Counted from the stretch's first letter, positions 45,427 to 58,343 are shown. The stretch is DNA of 64,000 bases from Trametes villosa (GCA_002964805.2 PUDQ02000010.1:3348001-3412000); one strand, 5' to 3'. The notes: generated by a model not told the origin, from the sequence alone. Numbers and translations are program-made.

Positions 45427-47946
45427 TGCCCTCCTCTCTCGCTGCTCGTCTCTCGCTGTCTCGTTCGGTCTCGCTGTCGCTCGCTCGCTGGGGTTGGTTG
45501 GGTGGTGCTACGTTATTGGCTATCTACTGTCTACTATCCGGGGCTCCTACGTGCCCGTCTCCGTCTGTCTGTGGTGTTTACGCTCGTTACGACCCGGTCC
45601 AAGTTCTCATGAGTCTCTCGTTTTGTTGTCTCTCGTCGTGTCGTGTTGTGTTGTGGTCTCGCTGTGAGCTGTGGTACATACATATCCTATACTATACGTG
45701 TATGCATTACATTATCCCCCTGTCCCCAATCCCGTCCCCGTCCTCGTGCCGCGTGCCTCGTACCCTGGACAGCCTACGCACAGACGAACCCCGCCGAGAG
45801 GAGGGCGCACGGACCCAGGCGGATTGGTACGGTAACCGAAGTGGGGCGATATACCGGTATTGCACCTTATATCCGCGGAGGAGGAGTGTAATGTGGGTGT
45901 TGTGTAGCGTGGTGTAGTGTGTGCGCTGTTATTGAATTGTTGGGTTCGAGGTGGTGGGGGTGGGTTGGTGGGAGCGAGCTGGTGGGGCGGAAAGGGGTGT
46001 GTCCGGGGCGGCTGACAGGGTAGGACGAGCGGTGGGCGGTGGACAGTCGCCTGAGCCTGAGGAGGAAGTTTAGCGAGGCAAAAGGGATTTCGCCGGCGGG
46101 TCGAGCAGGGCCGAGATGCGAGGGGAAGCGTGATGGAGACTTGTGTTGTGGTGCAGGACGGAGAGTCGAGAGAAGAAGCAGGCCAGTGTGCCAGAGTCTC
46201 CGAACGTATTCACCAAGCAGCGACCAGCGAGAGAGGGAGCGATGAGGAAGCGGGAAGCGCTTCGCGTGCGATGCGCGTGTGAGTGCGCTGGCCGGGATTG
46301 GTTGTGGGAGTTGAGTATTGGTTCGCGAGCGGGTGCCGCACGCGCGCGGGCAGGCTGCGGCGGATCGAAATTCGAGTTTGGATCCGGGGCAGGGGAAAGG
46401 CTAGGCGGATATGAGCGCAAGTACGGTGACTGTGAGGGAGACGAAGCGGAATAGGACAGCGACGTCGGCGAGCGGGATGGCGAGAAGCGCAAGCAGCTGA
46501 GAGAGCCTAGCGCCTGAGAGCGGATCCCGAGGAGGGTAAGCTGCGGGCGGGCCAGGGAGAGACGGCGGCGCCGTTCTGCAGTCGCGCGCGTCGACGGCGA
46601 GTGGGAGAGCGTGCACCAAGCGCGGCTTGCATGGCGTGACGTCCGAGCCCGAGAGCGAGCGAGAGCGAGAGCGAGCGTGGGCCGCGCGAGGGAGGTGGAG
46701 GCAGGATGGTGTGGCCGCTTCTACGATGTCCGGACGGTACACTGAACGGCAGATGGTATACGAGCGGCGGACTTTGGGAGCCTGGTGGCTGTTGCTCGAT
46801 TATCGGTCAGGACTGAGCGTCGTGTCGGGAGAAAACATGATGCGAGGCTGGGCTGGCTCAGGGCATGGTCCGGTCCGCGCGATGTTTCGTCGCCTTCGAG
46901 CGGGCCTCAGGGGCTCGAGGTCGGGGTTCGTGGAGAATGCGAGATGAGCGTAGGAAGATGTGCCCGGGCGCGCCGTTGCGTGCAAATGTTGGTGGGATTG
47001 AGCGGTCCGCGATCGCTAGGAGAGGGAACTCCGATCTGAGCAGGATGGGGAGACGGGTCGTATGCTACACGGAGTGGCGCGATGTACGTGGGCTGCGCGG
47101 CGGACTTGGCGGGCAGATACCGAGCCGACGGGGATATGGGGAGCGGGATACGGACAGATTGGACTGGGTACACGGCCGTAGTTTGGTACGAGCGCGGGGT
47201 GTCGGTATTTTGGCGTCCGGCGGGGCATCAGTCCAGAGGAGACCCTCGTGTATGCGAGGATTGGCCCGGGGAAGGCTTGCTGTTGGCGAACAGTACGATA
47301 CTGCGCTGAGGAGCTGAAGCGCGCGGTTACCACCGTAGAGACATAATCCGCTGGGTGCCAGGAATTGTGCGGAGCTTGAAGAAGGACCAGAGGGTCAGCT
47401 CGGCGGGCTCGGTATGGTACTACTTACTTGCGGCGAGGGTCTGGCTTCCGGGGCTGCTTGCACTGGTCACTCTGTGATTGGAAGCTCGGTAGGAGTGTTT
47501 GTTTGCTGCGATGAGCGTAGTATGCACTAGAGGATGAGAAAAGTGAGCAGCGTTCGAGAGGCGAGACTTGTGCAGACTCGGACTTCCCGGCTCCGAACGC
47601 GCAGACTCTGTGAGCGGCGTGGTAAGTTGATGGCAAGTTATGCCATTAAGCTGCAGAATCACTGAATCTAATAACTAAGCGTGTCTAGCCAGCAGCTTGG
47701 AAACGACGCACCGATACCGGGAGAGTGTGTACATGGGGGCGAAACGAGAGAATCTATCAAGCTTGCGAGGTTGGTAGACGCCCGATGTTACAGCAGAGCA
47801 CACATGTACAAACAACGTCCGCCACAGCAGGATCGCACCGCTTCGAAGTTGACTTGACTCTTCCTGACTCTTCCTCGCTTCTCGCGGCGGCCGGTACCCA
47901 CCCTAATCCACGCTATCCCCCAGGAACGTATGGGTGCAAGTGGTGA
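45427..47946. other. Intergenic, 2.5 kb, no gene recognised
   Basis: Contains the 3' flank of the disordered gene and purine-skewed tracts such as the GAGC/GAGA runs near 46645-46680. No exon chain with protein character was found. Confidence 0.4.
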
Positions 47947-48516
47947 ATGGCTAGACGACGCTCCGCGTGTGCCAGACTCTGCGTGCGCCTTCGCCTATCC
48001 GTACCAGTGGTAGGGCTCCTCACGCTCGAAAACATCTCAGGTGAGGCATCGTGCTCGCCGTCAACCACCCGCAATGCGCTGACACCGACGCGTTTTAGCG
48101 CACTTCTGCATCGTGCCCTCGCTTGGAGCAGGCGTTACTGTGTTAACTATCTGTGGGCCGCTTGCTACAGACTCGTCTGACTGGGACTTGGACTTCAAGT
48201 TGATGCCCCTCGCGGAGTCGGTGCGGTGTCGTCTGGCACATCGTCGTACCTTCGCGCTCCTATGCTCTCTTGTCCCTATTTTGCCTGGGAGTGCGCGGTG
48301 CCTAGGGGGTTGCGCACCAAGGATGTCTACTTGGAGAGGTTTCTGCTGCCGGCAACACGACCTTGGGCGACTGGCATCCCCGCTCGCGAATACCTAGCCT
48401 CGGAGCCCGAACATGCACGGCTGCTGGAACGAGTTCTCGAGGCGCCTACTTGCTGGGCTTATCTCTTGGCGTCGACTGATCCTCTTGAGCAGACCGTGAC
48501 GTGGCCGGTCCGCTAG
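47947..48516 (+). CDS. Possible small three-exon gene
   Basis: Exons 47947-48040, 48099-48225 and 48306-48516 join in frame (143 residues) through introns with GTGAGG..TTTTAG and GTGTCG..CCTAG boundaries. The product after residue 20 has ordinary protein character, for example LLTLENISAHFCIVPSLGAG, DWDLDFKLMPLAES, DVYLERFLLPATRPW and EHARLLERVLEAPTCWAYLL. The family is not recognised. The N-terminal 20 residues are Arg-rich and suspicious. In another frame an ATG at 47930 opens a sensible-looking peptide (MGASGEWLDDAPRVPDSACA) that stops near 48010, so the true 5' end may differ or the gene may carry a frameshift. Phase agreement of both introns is the main support. Confidence 0.35.
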
Positions 48517-49478
48517 TATTTCTACGGCGGCTCGCTTGACGTCTGGTAAGCCGCTGTTGAATCTGAGGAAAGCATTAATTGACGTACTTGGACCTGGCCG
48601 CGCCAGTCACCTTCGACGGGCCTCCCGATACAAGCGGTGTGTCCTTTTCGGGCGCGGTGGAATCGTTGTGCTGATAGTCTTTCGGGCTTACGCTGGTAGA
48701 CTCCGGCTGCACACGCTCCCCCCGCTCCGCTGCCGATGTCTGCGGTGTCTCGCCGTCCCCGGGCACGCCTGCACGCGACGGAGGGGATCCCGGAGCGGAC
48801 GTGCTTCGCGTGTGCGGGCACGGCAGTGTTTTGGCTTCACGGCAGTTTTGTGGCCCCTCATGTCGGTCTTTACAATTGTAAGAGGTGCAGCTGATTCGGT
48901 TTGTGCCCGTCGACGGGGTACGTGTACGGCGCGGATTCGGCGCGTGCGCGTCGGGATGGAGGTGAGCGGCGCGCCGATAGTATTGAGCTCGCACTAGCTA
49001 TAGAGCGTGGTGTTGAGGTTGTCGCTGCGGCTCTGTGTGCGGATGGGTGGAAATAATGATACGCGTTTAAGTCAGTGGCTCGGAATGACGTGGGGGTCGA
49101 GTTCTTCGCATTGCGCAAGTGTGCGCATTTTTAGCTCTAAGGGTAGATCTAGTGTTATATAGCTTTTCACAAGTGTGCCAGGCTGCGTGGGACCTCTAGC
49201 TATTTTTTCTGTCGACGGGCGAGAATACGTGACTCTGAGGCATTCGCAGCCCAGTCTCACCCAGCTGGCAGCCGTCCCAGTGAGCGCAGAGGCCAGGAAG
49301 GAAGCGTGACGGAACGACGCGTGGCGACGCGTATGTGACAGGATGTGACGGACGCGACGTGGGTGAGCCAACGCGCGTCTCTCTCCTCGCTCCTTCCTCC
49401 TTTCGTCTCCCACCCACCCACACACCCGCACCCGACGCGTCGCCCGCCACTCCGCACGCGCACGACAGACAGCACAGG
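48517..49478. other. Spacer and PCNA promoter
   Basis: No gene seen. The last 100 bp before PCNA are pyrimidine-rich (CTCTCCTCGCTCCTTCCTCC, then CACCCACCCACAC), typical of fungal housekeeping promoters. No clear MluI cell-cycle box (ACGCGT) cluster is claimed, although ACGCGT occurs near 49327 and 49434. Confidence 0.4.
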
Positions 49479-50935
49479 ATGCTCGAAGCAAAGCTCAACG
49501 AGGCCGCCCTCCTCAAGCGCCTCCTCGACGGTACGCCCCCTCTCTCTCTTTGTCTCGCTCTGTGTATGTGTGTGAGTCGGGTGTATGGGGTGCTGATGCG
49601 AGACGTGCGACGTGCAGCGGTGAAGGAGCTCGTGACGGACGCGAACTTTGATTGTAACGAGGAGGGTATCGTAAGTCTCTTTTACGCGCACACGAGGGAG
49701 GCAGGGACGCGTCGCTGACGGAGAGGTGTAGACGCTGCAGGCGATGGACAACTCGCACGTCGCGCTCGTCGCTGTCAAGCTCAAGGCGGACGGCTTCCAG
49801 AAGTACCGCTGCGACCGGCCGATCCCGCTCGGCGTCAACCTCGGCTCGCTCACGAAGGTGCTCAAGTGCGCGAAGGATGATGATTTGTGCACGTTGAAGG
49901 CCGCGGACGACGCGGATATTCTGACGCTCACGTACCAGGCGAAGAGTGCGTCTTTCACGCGTTTTCTTCTGTTAAGGATGAGGGCAAGTGCTGATGAGAG
50001 TTGTGGGGGACAGACGCGGACAGGATCGCAGAGTACGAGATGAAGCTGATGGACATCGACGCGGACACGCTCGGGATCCCGGACACGGAGTACGACGCGT
50101 CGGTGACGATGCCGTCGAGCGAGTTCGCGCGCATCGTGCGCGACCTCTCGCTCCTCGGCGAGTCCGTCCGCATCGAGGTCTCCAAGGAGGGCATCCGCTT
50201 CGTGTCCGACGGCGAGGCCGCGAACGGGAACATCCTCCTCAAGCAGTCCGCGGAGGCGCCCGCGAAGAAGGGCAAGAAGGGCTCGAGCTCGAAGAGGAAG
50301 GGGGATGACAGTGATGAGGAGGACGGGGACGAGGAGAAGCCGGAGCCGGAGGACGAGGAGGGCGCGGAGGGGAGCGACGCGGAGGAGGTGTCGGACGGGG
50401 AGGGCGGGAAGAAGAAGGTGAAGAAGGAGAAGGTGAAGAAGGAGGAGAAGGACGGGGAGGACGTCGAGATGGCGAACGGCGGCGACGAGGACGAGGACGA
50501 CGAGGACGCGGGCGAGTTCAAGCCGAGCAAGAAGGAGGAGGCCGCGAGCGACGCGGAGGAGGACTCGGACGCCGACGAGGGCGGCGCGGGCAAGAAGCGC
50601 AAGCGGGCGGCGGGGAAGAGCGGGAAGCCGGCGAAGAAGGCGAAGAAGGGCGGGGACGCGGACGAGGACGAGGAGGACGCGTTCGAGGGCGTGCGGATCG
50701 AGATGAACCAGGCGGTGACGCTGACGTTCAGCTTGAAGTACCTCGTGAACTTCTCCAAGTCGTCGGCGCTGTCGAAGAAGGTGCAGCTGATGATGAGCAA
50801 CGATGTGCCCCTCCTCGTATGTCGCGTCTCTCTCACTCCTGTTGGGCTTGTGCTGATCTGCGTTTGTAGGTGTCGTACGGGTTCAACCAGGGCCACATCC
50901 GGTACTACCTCGCGCCCAAGATCGGCGACGACTAG
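49479..50935 (+). CDS. PCN1: PCNA sliding clamp with large charged loop insertion
   Basis: Five exons: 49479-49530, 49618-49670, 49732-49945, 50014-50816 and 50870-50935, giving 395 residues. PCNA is the trimeric clamp that tethers polymerases and repair factors to DNA. Landmarks: start MLEAKLNEAALLKRLLD, MDNSHVALV, the interdomain loop after MKLMDIDADTLGIPD, Lys164 in VSKEGIRF at the site that is ubiquitinated or SUMOylated in other eukaryotes, LTFSLKYLVNF, and the end YYLAPKIGDD. The usual length is about 260. The surplus is one block at about residues 187-332, made almost entirely of Lys, Glu, Asp, Ser and Gly with basic clusters (KKGKKGSSSKRKGDD, GKKRKRAAGK). It replaces the short loop between NGNILLKQ and VRIEMNQAV. 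It lies inside exon 4 in frame, with no splice sites of similar quality flanking it. A basidiomycete PCNA with an extra segment has been reported for Coprinus, from memory. Confidence 0.97.
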
Positions 50936-51525
50936 GGCCCCGCTGGGCCAAGGTCGAAAAGTAGCGGGCATGTCTCGCGTCTGTTTCCTTGCATCTCTCT
51001 GTCGTATATTGTCTCCCGCTGTGTATTAGTTTCCTACGTGTCCGTGATCAATCTAGCCGTCTCCCAGTAATACCCCCGCCGTACGCCCGCACCCCGCCGC
51101 CCCCCTTCGCGCACTGCCTCCTCGAGGGCGTTGTACTGGGGGTGTTGTGTGTGCGTACAAGCACCGATCGGTGCGAGGGAGGGACGTGCCTGGGGAGGAA
51201 CAAGGGAGGGGAGGGAGCGCGTGGGTGGCGGCGGAGCGATCACGGGCGTCTGAATGGTCGCTTGGGCGCGTCGTTGCACTCGGCTGCCTCTCGTCCGTCC
51301 TTGACGTTCGCGCTCACGTCCCCCTTCCGCCCCGCTCAACACGCCCCTCCCGCGTGGCTGGATGTCGCTCCACGACTCTGTCTACACGCATCTCTAGCTG
51401 TGCCTTGCTATCTGCCTACGAATCGCGAAAAAGACTTGCACGAGAGGGAGACGATCACGTTGAGGCCACGCACGAGCGACACGAACAGACGAACGAACAG
51501 ACGAACGTAAGGACGACACACCCCG
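50936..51525. other. Spacer between PCNA and the ENWDDDF-repeat gene
   Basis: PCNA 3' flank and the promoter of the next gene. Tandem GAACGAACA-type repeats occur at 51480-51506. No gene seen. Confidence 0.4.
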
Positions 51526-54500
51526 ATGACTTCCCAGCCAGGTCTGTCTCCCTCTCCGATCCCCCCGCTGCGTATCGATCGCCCGTCCGTGCTCTCTGCT
51601 GACGTGTGTTGCCCCCGGGCAGATCGAGCAGAGAACTGGGACGAGGACTTCGAGTTCGCCCAGAGCCAGAGCAGGGGCCCCTCCTCGCCCGTCCGCGGCC
51701 CCGCACCCGCACCCACGTCCCCCCACTCCCCCACGCGCCTCGGTGCGCTGCCGAGCCCGCCCACGTCCCCGTCAAGGAGGCGGAGGAGCGCGCCGTCTAC
51801 CCCGCTCGCGAAGGACAAGAAAAATACCGTGCCTGGGCGCCCGGGGCCGTCGACGCCGTCGAAGATAACGGCGGCGGTGCAGCAGGAGGGGAGGGAGGTG
51901 AAGGAGGTGAGGGAGGTGCAGATGATGGAGAATTGGGACGACGATTTCCAGGATACGGACTCGCCCGGGCCTGCGGCGCGGCTCAGGCATGCGCACTCGC
52001 ACCCGCTTGATGGAGGTGGTGGGGGAACGGGAGGGAGTGCGGGCGAGCGGCATGCGGAGGGGGAGGTGGAGAACTGGGACGACGATTTTGAAGATGGAGG
52101 CGGGGGAACGGGGACGGGGGGCAGCACCGAGGGCGGGCGGACCGCGGCGGCGTCGCCCGGTCGACGGCGGACGACCCCACGGAAGCGCGGCTCGTGGCCG
52201 TCCTCGGACGAAGACGAGGACGAGGAGGACGAGGGCGAGTATGGGTTCGGAGACGGCGAGGACCGCACCGTCACCTCGCGCACGCGCGGGATGCACATCC
52301 CGTTCCAGCTCCCTGCGGACCCACCGCCGATGCCCCCTCTACCTGCGGGCGCGTTTCCGGCGGTCTCGCCGTTCCCGCGCTCGCCCACGGCGTCGGTGTT
52401 TTCTGTACCGGTCTCGAGCACGACCGGGCGCGAGAGCGTCGCGGGGTACTCGTACTCGTCCACGGCGCACTTGGCGCTCAGGCCGACCTTGTCGGGTGGG
52501 AGCGCGGCGAGGCTTGCGTTGTTACCCCCGAGCCCCCCGATCCATCGGGAGAGGCGGAGGTTGAGGAAGAAGAGCCGCCCCCCGCCGAACTTCGAGGACG
52601 GCATCTTCGAGCTGGACGACCGCGCCGAGGTCGTCGACCCCCCAGCCGCCCTGGCGCGCCCCGTCACGCCCGAGCAGAAGAGGGCCGCCGCGGGGGACGG
52701 CGAGGACGGCCGGGCACACGACGCGGCGAACACGTCGGCGACGACGGGCTCGGGCAAGACGCCGCTGCTCTCGCGCATCGGCTCCGTCGGCAAGAAGTGG
52801 GGCGCGGGGCGCAAGAAACGCGTCAGCACCGGACCCACGGAGGTCGCGCTCAGCGAGGAGCCCGCCCATCCACAGCCCGCGAGCGGCGGGAGCTCGCGCC
52901 CGACGAGCTTCGTGGCGTCGACGTCCCCCGGAGCAGGAACGCGCGGGTGGTTTTTTCGCGCTGGTGGCGGCGGTCACGGCCCGCCGGGGTCGCCACCGGG
53001 ACGCGAGGGGGCACTGAAGAGCGAGCGGAGCGTGGAAAGGCTGTTGCACCTCGTGCGCGCCGAGCAGCGCGAGCGTGAGCCGGGCTCGCCGTCGAGAGAG
53101 CGCGAGCGTAAGGGCAAGGGCAGGGAGAAGGAGCGCCGGCATGGGAGGGAGAGCACGGTGGGGACGCTGCCGCAGGATCTTGACGAGCCCATGGACGGGA
53201 GCGGCGTGCCGACCGCGACGCTCCTCTTTGGCATCCCGCGGAGGCCGGCGTCCATGCAGATCTCGCAGTCATCGTCGGCGGGCTCGGGTTCTGGGTCTGG
53301 CGCGAGCTGGGACTTGCCCCGGGCGCGCGTGCCACGGCATGTGTCGTATGGGGACGGGCGGGCGCGGAGGCCGGCGACGCCGAGCAGTCGCGCGAGCTCG
53401 AAGCCGCGCTCGGCGAGTGCGAGTGCGGAGGACGTGCATCACCATCCGCACTATCGGAGCAAGAAGAGCTCGACGGCGACCGCGGACGATCGCTCGAGCG
53501 ACGCGCATAGCTCGGTTGCGCACGAACGCCCGCCGTTGCCGCTGCCCCCGAACCCGGAGCCCCCCGGGGAGAAGAAGGAAGAGAAGGAGAAGGGGAGCAG
53601 GCGGTTCATGGGCGGGATGCGGCGGATCAGCCTCGTCGGGAGCGGGAAGCACAAGCGCACGAAGAGCACTGCGCCCGAGGACGTCAAGGAGCCGCCCCCC
53701 GAGAAGGTCTCGCCGCCGCGCGCGAGGATGGCTATCGAGGCGCTGCAGGACCAGAGCACGCCGCGCCCGCCGTCGCGCGTCATCCGCACGTCGCAGGACG
53801 TGCTCCTCCCGCCCATCGAGCTCCAGCCGCCGTCCCCGCCCCGCGTGAAGGGGAGAAGGACGCCCCCCGCGGGCGCGGGCGCGACGCCGACGAGGCGGTC
53901 GTTGAATGGGGGGAGGCCGACGTTGGAGCCGTCGAGATCGCACCCGACGCTCTCGCCGAGGTCGTCGATGAGCCAGGCGTCGTCGGGCCATGAGACGTCG
54001 CTCCCGACGATTCCGTCGCCGTTGCCGTCTCCCACGCGCCCGAAGCCGTCGACTTCGCCCGTGCAGACGGCGTCGCTTGGTAGGACGGCGCTGCCCCCGA
54101 AGGAGAGGGAGACGCCGAGGGGGGAGGCCGTGCTGAGGCGGAACTCGTTGGGGGACTTGAAGATTCCCGCGAGGATTAGTCAGGCGCAGGTTAGCTTGCG
54201 GAGGGATTTGACGATGGTGCGAGACTTCGCGTCGAGCGTTGAGCGTGAGTGATTCGGTTTTTGCGGTGAATGCGCGCTGATGGTTGTCTATGCAGAACTG
54301 AAGCAGCTTCAGTTGACGTATAGCAACCTCGTCCTCCAAGTTCGCGAGCTTCTCAACGACCCGCAAGAGTCGCAGTCCCGCCCCGTCTCGCCAAGCTTCA
54401 TTCACCTGCCACGGCCCAGCGTCCTCCGGACCCGCTCGAACACGAACCCCGCGACGAACCCAGCCCCGAACCGCAACCAGCTCAACGCCGCGTTCCTGAA

Positions 54501-56064
54501 CATCGAGGCCAAGTACCGGCTTTCGTGGGAATGCGCCGAGCTGCTCATCGACCTCGCAGGCGGCGCGCCGAACGCGCCGCCGACCTCCGCCCCGCCGTCG
54601 TCCAGCCAGTCCGCGCCCGCGGTGCCCACCTCGATCGAGGGCAGGAAGAGCCGCGAGCGCGCGATCACCCTCGCGGGCGACGAGCAGAAGCCGGTGATCA
54701 CCCCGGCGCCGCACGGCGCGACGTCGCCGCCGCTCGCGAGCCCGCCGTCGCAGTGGCGCGCGTCGACGGGGCGCCATGACCTCAGCCAGCGCCAGCTGCT
54801 GCTCCTCAGGGAGATGCTGAACAACCCGGACCCGTCGGCGACGATGGCGTTCGAGCCGGGCATCCCCGAGGAGGACGTGAACCGGAACTGGCGCTGGGGC
54901 GACGCGATGAACTCCACGGTGACGCTGCCGAGCGAGGAGTCGGGTGGCGGGAACCAGTATGGGACGGTGCCTTCGCCGACGAAGAAGAGACGGACGAGTC
55001 GGCTGGGGATGCGTGGCTTGCGGGATATGCTCAAGTCGCTCAAGAAGTCGTACTCGGAGCAGGGTGCGAGCCCGGTCCTCCCCCGCGTGCCTGCCTCAAC
55101 GTCGTCCGTGTCCGCCAGTACTGACTCGTCTCTCAACCTCCACTCCCGCCCCCAGTCTGTCGCGCAGCGTAGGCGCGCGAAGACTAGCACGGGCCCGGAG
55201 TCGATCGCCTCCCGCCGCGAGATCCACCCGAACTCGCCGTACGGCACGACGCCGTCCCTCCCACACAAGTCGTCCCCGCGCCGCCCCTCCCTCGCGTCCA
55301 TCTTCCGCCTCGGCCAAAAGAGCAAGTCTTCTGCGGCCGGCGCCGGGCCGTCCGTCGACGACCTCAGCTCGAACACGGCGGGCCTCACGAGCAGCGGCTC
55401 GGGCGGCCAGGCCAGCGGGACGAGCCTCGGCGACGACCTTGAGGAGGACTGGGACCGCGTCGAGTCGGTCTCGGACCTCGACCACGCCGCGCGCTCGCTC
55501 GGGCTTCCGTCCGACGGCACGGCGACCGTGCGCGGGAAGAAGGGCAAGTCGCCCTACCTCTTCCACCGCGACCTCCGCCCTGAGACGCCGCGTCGGGGTC
55601 CCGACGCTTCGGGTTCGTCCATCTGGAGTCCGGGTGAGTCCCCGAAGAAGCCGTCCGCGATTCCCCCCGCCACGCTGCAGCTCTACCAGCGCTCCATCAA
55701 GCTCTCCGACGTACGCGAGTCCGGCGAGGAGGGCGGTGGTCACAGTGCACGCGCGCCCTCGCGAAGCAAGAACCGTCGCTCCGCGCCGAGCTCGAGTCCG
55801 CGCCGTCCGCCTTCGCGCAGCCGCAAGAATCCCACCGGGTCTGTGCGCTCAGCGCCGCCGCAACCGTGGGGCACCCCAAGTCCCGACCTCGCGCCGGGCC
55901 CGCTGCCCGACGTCAAGCTCGCGATGGCCCCGGAGAACATCAAGCCGCTGCTGGAGAACGCGCGCGAGGTGCACCTGCGGTGCTCGGACTGCATTGCGGA
56001 GCTCGAGGCGCTGTTGGCGAGCGGCGTGCAGGCGTCCCCGCCCGCGCTCGCGCAGGGGCAGTAG
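51526..56064 (+). CDS. Large disordered protein with ENWDDDF repeats (possible Byr4/Bfa1-type regulator)
   Basis: Exons 51526-51541, 51623-54244 and 54296-56064 give 1468 residues. The first part contains three copies of ENWD(E/D)DF (about residues 8, 127 and 180) within Ser/Pro-rich disorder. The middle is basic and low-complexity (KKEEKEKGSRRFMGGMRRIS). After the second intron comes a probably helical region (LKQLQLTYSNLVLQVRELLN; NIEAKYRLSWECAELLIDLA), then QRQLLLLREMLNNPD and a C-terminal helix (NIKPLLENAREVHLRCSDCI). Acidic Trp-Asp motifs near the N-terminus and this layout recall fungal mitotic-exit/septation regulators of the Byr4/Bfa1 type, but I cannot confirm the family. The first intron (81 nt) has no stop and is divisible by three, so the start of the protein could be longer. 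Confidence 0.7.
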
Positions 56065-58343
56065 TGTCCCTGTCGAGTGCACCCTACCTAGTACGTATTT
56101 ACGACCTGTTTACGCTGCTACATTATCCTTTTTGTGTGCTGCTTTCGTATACGCTATCACGTTCTGCCATGTATCTAACGTTGCTCCCGTCACGTATAAT
56201 GAACACGAACTTACCCGATTGCGAGTCCGAGTTCTCGTTGATGGCATGCGGCGGTCGTTGACGTCCGTGTTCTTTCGGACAATGCATTGTCATGAGTCAC
56301 TGCGTACGACGCCTTTGTAGCAGGCACCTCCCTACGCATCGCAATGCGGGATAGACACGTCTCGCTGGGGGTATGGCTCTCTGACCTAGCTGGGGCCTCG
56401 TTGACAATGAGGTGGGCACGTCTTGCGCACCTTGCGAGTTTGAACTACCGTGTCCAGTAGTACCCCGGGACAAGGTGTCACTTGGTAACACCTACTCTTC
56501 CCACACTGGGCTTCCGATTAGTGCTGTCGGACCCGCTGTTCCGGTGCCACTGATTAGAAGCGTTTCCAGCTGTTTCCCTTACTATCAGTGTCCCGGAAGT
56601 GTAAATTTCTGACCGTTACTCAAATATCTCTCTCCCTACTGCCCTCTCGAACTCCGGAATTTTGAAGGTCGCTGCTCATACTTCTCTACTCGTAGAGAAT
56701 GGTTTTTTCGAGGGCATATGTCTCCTGGTAGCGTTCAGAGAAGTCCCGCAACGATCGCAACAGAAGTGTAATCGCCTAAGCGCCCGAAATCTCTCTATAG
56801 CTCTTCCCACCAGTTTTATTGACACTGAGCACGAACGACGTACCGGATCCTCTCCAAATGTTACAGGTACAATATAGATGTACATTAAGGTATTCCTGTG
56901 GCTTATGGAGGAGAAACATCGAGAACTGAGGTGAGCCGAGGGCAATCAGTGCCCGAGAGAGGTCAAAAACGGCCCCTTCGCGACACTCTTACTCAACGTT
57001 CTCGGCCAAATGCCAGTCTATCCTCACGATTTTTGGAAGTATAGCTAAGCTTGCGGATACTCAACTGCCTGTGAAATTTCAAGAGGAACGGAGGGAAAGA
57101 AGGGACTAGAATGCAAGATTTACACTTCTGTCGGATTTACACTGCAGGTGCACTGATAGTACCCTTGCGTATTCCCTTCGTTACTTCGATATCTTATCTC
57201 CCGTTATCTAAGGGCGCCAGCGGCTCCCCCCTGGTATGTTCTCCGTATGTTTCCGGACCTATCAGGACCCATACTCCGGTGTCCCGATTAGTCCTCCGAT
57301 CACGCCGGCAGCTTCCTTTCCCTAAAGCAGTAGTTTCCACATGTTTTCCAAGATTCCCCTGTTCCGGTTCCGCGCTTTACTATATCCGTCCATCCCTTCC
57401 TCCCGCTGTGTTCCTGGCGCCTCCCCTGACGTCAGCGTCTCGTAGTTCCTCCGTAACAGGCAATCCCCCCCGCCGGGCATTTGCCGCCCTCCCGCCGGCG
57501 CTTTCATCTCGCCCCGCGCTGGCGCCTCTTGCCTCCCGCCCCGACACCCGCCCGCCCGCCCCCTCCCGCTCGCTAGTCTTCGCGCACGCCCTCGATTCTT
57601 GCGCGCGCATCATATCAGGTACGATTGAAACCTATTGCAAATATTCTTACACCCTCGTGCGGCCACCACGCTCTTGCGCGCGCCCTCCTAGATCGCCATT
57701 CGCGCGACCACCCTCAACACCTCTGTATCCCCCGCGCGCCCTTCCTACCTGCGGCGCACGTAGCTTCCGTACTCGTGGCGCGTGCAGCGTACTGACCCGC
57801 GCCGTGCGCGGTCTTGTTATGCGCCCTGCGCGCGTCCACTTAGTATGTAGCGCGGGCGCGACATGACCCTTCCCGCGCGCGCCAGCCAGCGATTTGCCTC
57901 ATCTTCTGGTAGTCTATACAATGTACTGCGTTCACCACGCAGAGACACCGCGACATAGGCCCCGGTTTCTTGTAAGTAGGATGGTGACTGGCAGGGATGG
58001 CTCCCAGTCACGTGCAGTAAACAACAACTGAGCCGATCAAACGTCCGAAGTGTCGCAAAGCGCCCACTACGCCACCTCAGCACGTACGTGCAACATACGC
58101 CCACCGCCTCTTCTGACTTCGCTCTCCTTATGCACGGCGTTTCAAAAAGCAGCAAGAGTGCGCTCTCCCGTGCGATTATTGTGCGCCATGGGGGTATATT
58201 CAGCTCTGGAACACAGACGGCAACTCGCCCCATCGCCGAGTCAAGCCTTCGGCAACGGTTGGCCCACAGGAAACGTTTGCAGCAGATATCTGGTATGTTC
58301 GTGGTGTTTTCCTTTGTCTTTCTATCTCACACATATCTCAGGG
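56065..58343. other. Intergenic, 2.3 kb, base composition changes
   Basis: 3' flank of the large gene, then sequence of lower GC up to about 57400, then C-rich sequence. No exon chain recognised. It is the start of the gene-poor right end of the window. Confidence 0.4.

Noticed and set aside
53269..54777. Very long minus-strand frame opposite the ENWDDDF gene
   Set aside because: It is the Arg-rich shadow of a GC-biased coding strand; the plus-strand frame has motifs and splice consistency.
57111..57866. A 251-codon plus-strand frame
   Set aside because: Composition changes to Pro/Arg/Ala low complexity halfway, there is no recognisable motif, and the upstream context is not promoter-like.
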